From positions 1-35,700 of IMG/VR virus record IMGVR_UViG_3300048800_000035: a stretch of 35,700 bases of DNA; one strand, 5' to 3'. The notes beneath the pieces are model-generated. The model was not told the DNA's origin, did not search any database, and worked only from the letters and a program-made list of their open reading frames with translations. This document shows, piece after piece, positions 30,976 through 35,700 of the stretch; the stretch's first letter is position 1; every line of letters starts with the position of its first letter. Origin of the DNA: a virus. Position numbers and translations under genes: made by a program.

Positions 30976-31171
30976 CAGTTGGTTTGTTGCAACGTGGAAA
31001 AGCGATAGTTGGGGGGAAGTGTCTGAATCGTATCTATACAAGGAACAGGCACTCAACTGGCTTGACAACAAGAAGTCGGCGGAGAAGGTAGTTGACTCTG
31101 CTATTCATACTTTTCCAAACTTTCGGACGGCGCAGTATTACCGTAAGCACGGGGAATATTACCACCAATGA
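30959..31171 (+). CDS. Small hypothetical protein, 70 aa
   Basis: ATG 30959 lies 17 bases inside pseC and the stop overlaps pseF as ATGA. The sequence is Trp/Tyr-rich (DSSWFVATWKSDSWGEVSESYLY) with a LNWLDNKKSAEKVV helix. No family recognised. Its tight placement suggests co-expression. Confidence 0.55.
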   Translation: MPTQDSSWFVATWKSDSWGEVSESYLYKEQALNWLDNKKSAEKVVDSAIHTFPNFRTAQYYRKHGEYYHQ

Positions 31172-31866
31172 ATGTAGCGATCATTCCGGCCAGGGGAAAC
31201 AGTAAGTCGGTCGCCCGGAAGAATCTTCGCCCACTGGCGGGCAAGCCCCTTTTACAATGGACGATTGACGCCGCCAAAGAAGCCAACGTATTCGATCACA
31301 TCGTTCTTACTTCCGAGGATGACGAGATATTGAAACTTGGTTTGCGAAACAATATTATGACGCTGGTTCGCCAACCCTGGCTAAGTCAGGATTTCGTGCA
31401 ATCATCGGAGGTTGCGCTTGACGCTTTACGCCAGTTGCAGTTGGCTAATATCTATCCTGATATAGTGACGATCTTGCAACCAACCTCTCCGTTTAGAACG
31501 GCGGAAGATATTGGCGGTGCCGTAGACCTATTCAATAACTGGGACTTGCCGATTGAGAAACGCGGAACCATCATCTCGGCGTATAAAAGCGCCAAGTATC
31601 ATTGGCACGACGAGGGTTGGAACGACAAGCCTCTGTACCACAATCCAGAAAAGAGGTTGGGCCGACAGTGGGAATCTGATATGGGTGTATTTGTGGAACA
31701 GGGGGCAGTCTACATCGTTTCTGCTAATCGTTTCGGCAGAGAAGGTCAGTACAGACTTCCGCCGTACCAGATTTTTGAGATGTCGGAAAGTCATTCGATT
31801 GACCTAGACTCGCCAGAGGAGTTTGAACAAGCGGAACACATGCTTGAAAGAGGACTTGTGAAGTGA
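31168..31866 (+). CDS. pseF: PseF-like CMP-nonulosonic acid cytidylyltransferase, 232 aa
   Basis: Activates the finished nine-carbon acid with CTP to its CMP form. The N-terminal IIPARGNSKSVARKNLRPLAGKPL matches the CTP-binding motif of NeuA/PseF enzymes. It is followed by HIVLTSEDDEIL, SSEVALDALRQL, a TILQPTSPFRT strand and a late IDLDSPEEFEQAE with the metal-binding aspartates. Length is as expected for the single-domain group. ATGA start and GTGA end. Confidence 0.85.
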   Translation: MNVAIIPARGNSKSVARKNLRPLAGKPLLQWTIDAAKEANVFDHIVLTSEDDEILKLGLRNNIMTLVRQPWLSQDFVQSSEVALDALRQLQLANIYPDIVTILQPTSPFRTAEDIGGAVDLFNNWDLPIEKRGTIISAYKSAKYHWHDEGWNDKPLYHNPEKRLGRQWESDMGVFVEQGAVYIVSANRFGREGQYRLPPYQIFEMSESHSIDLDSPEEFEQAEHMLERGLVK

Positions 31867-32540
31867 AGATAGCCCTGCTTGCTAAACCGTCCCACGAGTC
31901 AAGTCAGTTGTATCAATACCTGCTTGGGCGAGGGCATGTGGTTTGGCAGACAGATGAGAAAGTCACGGCGAAAGAACTGTCGAGATACGACATTGGGGTC
32001 AGCTGGTTCTACAAATTCATACTTCGCCAACCAGAACTTGATGCGGTGAAACTGGGTATAGCCAACAATCACATAGGTTTTTTGCCCGAGGGCAGAGGGG
32101 CCAACCCGAACATCTGGCCGATAGCGCATCGTATTCAAGCGGGTGTCACGCTTCACTACATGACGGCAGGTGTAGATGAGGGGCCAATCATCGCAAGACA
32201 ACCAATCGAGATAGAGGCAATCGACACTTCCAAGACGCTCTACAACAAACTTGTAGAGGCGCAGTACAATCTATTTCTTATGTGGTGGCCGTCGATTGAA
32301 CTTCTAGGCAACCAAGGACTTCGAGCACCATCTTTCGCCCAGGAAGAGGGAGCTTGGCATACTTACAGGGTCAAAGATACAGAGTGGTTTGACGACCTTG
32401 ATAATCGGTACGGCGACTCTGCAAGGCTTATGATCGACCAACTCAGGGCCAGAACCTTTCCGCCGTACAATGGTTGCTACTTTCGCGATCCAAAGACTGG
32501 CAAGAAGGTCTTTGTGGACGTGTCATTACGCTATGAATAA
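31863..32540 (+). CDS. Formyltransferase in the PseH position, 225 aa
   Basis: Belongs to the methionyl-tRNA/sugar formyltransferase fold that uses 10-formyl-tetrahydrofolate. The motif NNHIGFLPEGRGANPNIW gives N68 and H70, and D105 in AGVDEGPII completes the Asn-His-Asp triad. The N-terminal half is the folate-binding domain; the C-terminal domain is short and ends in TFPPYNGCYFRD, as in sugar N-formyltransferases. It is shorter than Fmt (about 310 aa). It lies between pseF and pseG, where the acetyltransferase PseH might be expected. The likely task is to formylate the C4 amino group of the PseC product. Substrate is inferred from context only. Confidence 0.8.
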   Translation: MKIALLAKPSHESSQLYQYLLGRGHVVWQTDEKVTAKELSRYDIGVSWFYKFILRQPELDAVKLGIANNHIGFLPEGRGANPNIWPIAHRIQAGVTLHYMTAGVDEGPIIARQPIEIEAIDTSKTLYNKLVEAQYNLFLMWWPSIELLGNQGLRAPSFAQEEGAWHTYRVKDTEWFDDLDNRYGDSARLMIDQLRARTFPPYNGCYFRDPKTGKKVFVDVSLRYE

Positions 32541-33243
32541 TCCGATTTTGTACCTCCACGCCGACTTGAACTGTGGACTGGGCCACAGAAGGCGTCTAGA
32601 AACGCTACAGACGGCTTGGGACGCGCCTAGCGAGTGGTTTGGTACAGATATACCCTCTGTTGCTGGAATTTGCGTGGTGGACGATTATTGCTTCACTGTA
32701 CAATCGTTCCAAGAATTGAAGGCAAACGGGCATTTGGTTGCCTACTTTACCGAGTTCGCGAACGATTATCCAGTGGATATTCTAATCAATCAAAACATCG
32801 GCGCGGAGAAGTTGAAGTACAATGCGCCTATTCAGTTACTCGGCACTCGTTTCTTCATGCTCCGACAGGAATATTTGACTGTCCAGAAGTACGGGCATGG
32901 TGCGATCTTCGATGCTGATTCGGTAGATAGAAAACTGTCACCGCTTGAGTTTGGTCAGACGATGGCGGAAGCTAAGGCTATCATTTGTTCCGCAGGGATT
33001 ACCGCTTACGAGGCACTGTATCTTGAGAAGCCCTTACTGCTGAGAATGTCGGCAGAGAACCAGCGCCGAACGTATGAGGGGTTGATTGATAACGGCTACG
33101 CAATACCATATAATGACATCGCAATAGAAAGGTTGAGTTACGGATGGATTCCAACAGTGAAGTCGGGAAGAAACCTCGTGGACGGCCTCGGGCCGAGTCG
33201 CGTTTGCCAAGCACTCCGCCTGATGTGGGAACAGACCCACTAA
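32533..33243 (+). CDS. pseG: PseG-like UDP-sugar hydrolase, 236 aa
   Basis: GT-B-like enzyme that removes UDP from the di-N-acylated altropyranose before aldol condensation. NCGLGHRRR (H18, matching the catalytic His of PseG) is the conserved GxGHxxR motif, and SAGITAYEALYLEKPLLLRM near residue 165 matches the donor-binding loop. At 236 residues it is shorter than the usual ~275, mainly through a reduced first domain. The start is ATG 32533, overlapping the previous stop by 8 bases. Its last 100 bases may also be read by the next gene. Confidence 0.78.
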   Translation: MNNPILYLHADLNCGLGHRRRLETLQTAWDAPSEWFGTDIPSVAGICVVDDYCFTVQSFQELKANGHLVAYFTEFANDYPVDILINQNIGAEKLKYNAPIQLLGTRFFMLRQEYLTVQKYGHGAIFDADSVDRKLSPLEFGQTMAEAKAIICSAGITAYEALYLEKPLLLRMSAENQRRTYEGLIDNGYAIPYNDIAIERLSYGWIPTVKSGRNLVDGLGPSRVCQALRLMWEQTH

Positions 33244-33425
33244 TCTACGGTGTGTGGTTGAACAAGCATCTTGATTGGTTGAAGTACACCAGCGGCGAGA
33301 TTGTCTATTCCGATTACCTCGGATTGGCAAGGGCGGAATTGACCTCTTACGAGCGGAACGGCGGAAGTCATGCTAAGGTTATGATTATCGGGGCAGACGG
33401 TGAGCCGCAGGAACTAAATGACTAA
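33144..33425 (+). CDS. Hypothetical protein with AT-hook-like start, 93 aa
   Basis: From ATG 33144 the product begins MDSNSEVGKKPRGRPRAES, which contains the GRPR core of an AT hook that could bind the minor groove of AT-rich DNA. This start overlaps pseG by 100 bases. A GTG at 33225 would reduce the overlap to 19 bases and remove the motif, giving 66 residues with VWLNKHLDWLKYTSG. No good Shine-Dalgarno supports either. The stop overlaps the next gene by 8 bases. Confidence 0.5.
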   Translation: MDSNSEVGKKPRGRPRAESRLPSTPPDVGTDPLIYGVWLNKHLDWLKYTSGEIVYSDYLGLARAELTSYERNGGSHAKVMIIGADGEPQELND

Positions 33426-34245
33426 AACATTAATCATCGCTGAAATTGGATCAAGCCACAATTCTTCATTCGACAGGGCTGTTGCTCTGATTGATGCTGC
33501 CGCTGACGCCGGGGCCGACTACGCCAAGTTCCAACTATTCACTGGCGATGATCTTTGGAGTCGAGAGCCGGAACTGACCAACACCCGCAAGGTCGCTTTG
33601 CCCGAGGCGTGGATTCCCAAACTCATGCAACGGTGTGTTGACAAGAAAATTGCCTTTCTGTGTACGCCGTTCTCGCCTCATGCGGTTGAGGTATTGCGGA
33701 AGAACGGCGCAACGTCCTACAAGATTTCGTCGGGTGACATTACCTATCGGCCCCTACTCGAAGCGGTGGCGGAAACCCATCGGCTAGTCTACCTATCGGT
33801 TGGAGCATCCACCTTTGAGGAAATAGACGCCGCACTTGCAATTCTAAAGAACGCCGAGGACGTGGTAATTCTGCATTGTGTTCCAGAATACCCCGCCACG
33901 CCTGCTACTGCTAATATGCGCCGTATCCTAGACCTCATTGAACGCTACAAGTTGGGCAAGAACATTGGAGTTGGTTTGTCGAGCCACCTTCGCGAGTGGT
34001 GGGTTGACGTTGCTGCGGTTCCATTCGGACTCACTTGCATCGAGAAGCACATTGATACGGTCGGAAAGACAGGGCCGGAAGGGGGGCATTCACTTGACCC
34101 ATTTGAGTTTACGCAGTTTGTTACGGCGGTTCGGGAAGTTGAACAAGCGATGGAAGTCCATAAAGAGTTCACTGAGGGCGAAGTCTATGCGCGTCTCAAC
34201 TATCGCAGGAATCCGACATATTGGACTCGTCCACTCCAATCTTGA
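33418..34245 (+). CDS. pseI: NeuB/PseI-like nonulosonic acid synthase without SAF domain, 275 aa
   Basis: Condenses a six-carbon sugar with phosphoenolpyruvate to a nine-carbon acid. The TIM barrel starts with IIAEIGSSHNSS and GADYAKFQ, then FLCTPFSPHAVEVL, YKISSGDI, and the two His residues expected to hold the metal: H211 in IEKHID and H224 in EGGHSL. The protein ends near residue 275, so the C-terminal SAF (antifreeze-like) domain of the usual ~340-aa enzymes is missing. The usual D-H-x-x-S-L-E is altered to G-G-H-S-L-D. A second homologue follows, and either could be the true PseI. Confidence 0.78.
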   Translation: MTKTLIIAEIGSSHNSSFDRAVALIDAAADAGADYAKFQLFTGDDLWSREPELTNTRKVALPEAWIPKLMQRCVDKKIAFLCTPFSPHAVEVLRKNGATSYKISSGDITYRPLLEAVAETHRLVYLSVGASTFEEIDAALAILKNAEDVVILHCVPEYPATPATANMRRILDLIERYKLGKNIGVGLSSHLREWWVDVAAVPFGLTCIEKHIDTVGKTGPEGGHSLDPFEFTQFVTAVREVEQAMEVHKEFTEGEVYARLNYRRNPTYWTRPLQS

Positions 34246-34336
34246 TCCGCTGGACTGGTATCTATTCTTGCATGGGGCTAGAATCGTCCTGTTTATTCTT
34301 GCCATTCTAATTATCAGTTACTTTCTAAAGCGATAA
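34187..34336 (+). CDS. Small single-pass membrane protein, 49 aa
   Basis: ATG 34187 lies 59 bases inside the synthase gene, with GAGGG upstream. After a polar N-terminus there is a hydrophobic segment (IVLFILAILIISYFL) near the C-terminus and a final K-R, as in a tail-anchored protein. It fills the whole space between two synthase genes; stop and next ATG are one base apart. Function unknown. Confidence 0.5.
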   Translation: MRVSTIAGIRHIGLVHSNLDPLDWYLFLHGARIVLFILAILIISYFLKR

Positions 34337-34337
34337 C

Positions 34338-35174
34338 ATGACAAAACTTTGGGCCGAGATTGGGATAAACCACCAAGGCAGCGTTGAGATTGCTATAAAG
34401 ATGATTGACGCCGCCCAACGCGCCGGGGCTGATTTAGTCAAGTTCCAAATGCGCGTTCCAGAACTTGCCGTTCCAAAATCACAGTGGGATAAGCCGAAGG
34501 TTTGGCAAGGCCAAGAAATGACTTACCTAGAATACAAGAAGAAGTTGGAACTATCTCGCGACGATTACTATCGCATAGATCGACATTGCGCCGAGGTGGG
34601 GATAAATTGGACCGCCTCGGTATGGGATTATGAGAGCGCGGTGTTCCTCGTATCCTTTGCCGACCGCATCCCGTTTATCAAAATCCCCAGTGCCAAGTTG
34701 ACTGACCACGTGCTTTTGAAACAAGTATCTCGCGGGTTCAATATGCCGATTGTTCTAAGCACCGGAATGTCAACCGTGGATGAGATTGAGGCAGCAATTG
34801 ATGTAATTCCGTCCGAGAACCTTGTAATGCTCCTGCATTGCAACAGTTCATATCCAGCGTGTGATGCAGAGCAGAACCTAAGCGTGATTGAAACACTCAG
34901 ACAAGACTTCAACTTTCCAGTTGGGTTTTCGTCCCACCACAAGTCGCCATTCCCAGCCCTGTATGCGGCGGCGAGATATGGCGTTCCCGCTGTAGAAACG
35001 CATTTCACATTAGATAGAAGTTGGGAGGGAACCGATCATGCCAGTTCTCTTGAATCTGATGGACTCGAATTACTCGCTAGGGAGTTTCTGCGCATCCCAA
35101 TTGTTCTGGGCGACGGGCAAAAAGTCGTTTACGATTCAGAACTTCCGAGCAGGCTCAAGTTGAGAGGCTACTAA
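34338..35174 (+). CDS. Second NeuB/PseI-like synthase without SAF domain, 278 aa
   Basis: A paralogue of the upstream synthase that is closer to the family consensus. It has WAEIGINHQGS, GADLVKFQMR, FIKIPSAKLTD, the STGMSTVDEIEAAI loop, LLHCNSSYP, FPVGFSSHH, VETHFTLDR with H222, and GTDHASSLE with H234. The SAF domain is absent here too. The two copies share little beyond the core motifs, so they are old paralogues or separate gains. They might make two acids or act together. The stop overlaps rtcB as TAATG. Confidence 0.82.
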   Translation: MTKLWAEIGINHQGSVEIAIKMIDAAQRAGADLVKFQMRVPELAVPKSQWDKPKVWQGQEMTYLEYKKKLELSRDDYYRIDRHCAEVGINWTASVWDYESAVFLVSFADRIPFIKIPSAKLTDHVLLKQVSRGFNMPIVLSTGMSTVDEIEAAIDVIPSENLVMLLHCNSSYPACDAEQNLSVIETLRQDFNFPVGFSSHHKSPFPALYAAARYGVPAVETHFTLDRSWEGTDHASSLESDGLELLAREFLRIPIVLGDGQKVVYDSELPSRLKLRGY

Positions 35175-35700
35175 TGTACCAATTGATTGATGGTATTCCA
35201 GTGTGGGGCCATGCCGAAGAAGGGGCGCTGCGTCAGATAAAAGTGTGTGCGGCGAATCCAAGTGTTTATAAAGCAATGCTTATGGCAGATAATCACCCCG
35301 GATATGGAGTTCCCATTGGGGGTGTGGTTGCTTATCGCGATGCTATCAGTCCAACCGGCGTTGGTTTTGATATCGGCTGTGGAAATCGAGCCTCAAGGCT
35401 TAACCTGCGGGCAGATGCTATCCTGCCTCGCATGAATGAAATTATGGACGAGGTATCCAGCACTCTGTCGTTTGGAATTGGACGCAAGAATAACGAAACC
35501 GTCGATCACGAATTATTTCACGATGATCCAGCTTGGTCTATTAGAATCGTTCACTCGCTAAAACAAAATGCACAGAATCAACTAGGAACCATCGGATCGG
35601 GAAATCACTATATTAACATTTTCTCCGATGAAACCGGAGACGTGTGGGTTGGAGTACACTTTGGTTCTAGGGGATTCGGCCATAAAATCGCAACCCACTA
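35174..35700 (+). CDS. rtcB: RtcB-type RNA ligase, 3' partial
   Basis: RtcB joins RNA 2',3'-cyclic phosphate or 3'-phosphate ends to 5'-OH ends with GTP and Mn2+. The first 175 residues are in the window. Visible motifs are ADNHPGYGVPIGGV, GVGFDIGCGNRASR with the metal-binding Asp and Cys, GTIGSGNHYIN and VHFGSRGFGHKIA. The match is clear and the frame is open to the window edge. Start ATG 35174 overlaps the synthase stop. It lacks the longer N-terminus of E. coli RtcB, as many phage forms do. It would repair tRNAs cut by host anticodon nucleases. Confidence 0.93.
   Translation, partial: MYQLIDGIPVWGHAEEGALRQIKVCAANPSVYKAMLMADNHPGYGVPIGGVVAYRDAISPTGVGFDIGCGNRASRLNLRADAILPRMNEIMDEVSSTLSFGIGRKNNETVDHELFHDDPAWSIRIVHSLKQNAQNQLGTIGSGNHYINIFSDETGDVWVGVHFGSRGFGHKIATH

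Noticed and set aside
33938-34186. N-terminal extension of the 49-aa membrane protein to 132 aa
   Set aside because: This part lies wholly inside the synthase gene, is low-complexity basic sequence and has no start signal; ATG 34187 has a better ribosome site.

Overview
This window looks like part of the genome of a large, virulent-type double-stranded DNA bacteriophage, or a close phage-like element. About 60 genes are packed almost end to end. Nearly all lie on the plus strand, joined by ATGA, GTGA or TAATG overlaps. The content is typical of phage: a GH25 lysozyme, a primase, a DnaB-like helicase, a Sak4-like recombinase, RNase H, two RNA ligases, a DNA methyltransferase and four free-standing endonuclease genes. 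No capsid, tail or terminase gene is seen. Leaderless promoters and a DUF6745 protein fit a host among Actinomycetota, Chloroflexota or Deinococcota, but this is a tentative inference.

Layout. 1-2394: the 3' part of a DUF6745 gene with 28 tandem 12-bp repeats, then small unknown genes. 2377-3950: a minus-strand pair, a glycoside hydrolase-like protein and an HNH-AP2 homing endonuclease with its own promoter. 4058-6271: small genes including a macro-domain protein, an ASCH-like protein and two tiny membrane proteins. 6268-6695: a non-coding stretch with a near-consensus promoter followed by a strongly structured candidate small RNA. 6696-9376: small unknown and zinc-ribbon genes plus a GIY-YIG protein. 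9366-18190: nucleic-acid metabolism (RNase HI, Rnl5-like ligase, lysozyme, HTH protein, primase, methyltransferase, helicase, Sak4-like ATPase). 18190-28039: five glycosyltransferase-like genes with small proteins, a proteasome-beta-like hydrolase and two homing endonucleases between them. 28032-35174: a nonulosonic (pseudaminic-type) acid pathway. 35174-end: RtcB, cut by the window edge.

How the genes work together. The sugar genes read as a nearly complete route from UDP-GlcNAc to a CMP-activated pseudaminic-like acid: a PseB-like dehydratase, PseC-like aminotransferase, PseF-like cytidylyltransferase, PseG-like hydrolase and two NeuB/PseI-like synthases. A formyltransferase sits where the acetyltransferase PseH would be expected, so the predicted product carries an N-formyl group. 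The neighbouring glycosyltransferases could place such a sugar on virion proteins, DNA or the host surface. Rnl5-like ligase, RtcB and RNase H suggest RNA repair capacity, and the macro-domain protein may act against ADP-ribosylation.

Two regulatory patterns stand out. Four genes, three of them homing endonucleases, have a -10 hexamer exactly 6 nt before ATG, which predicts leaderless mRNAs. The 6.3-kb intergenic region holds a candidate RNA with two alternative sets of long stems.
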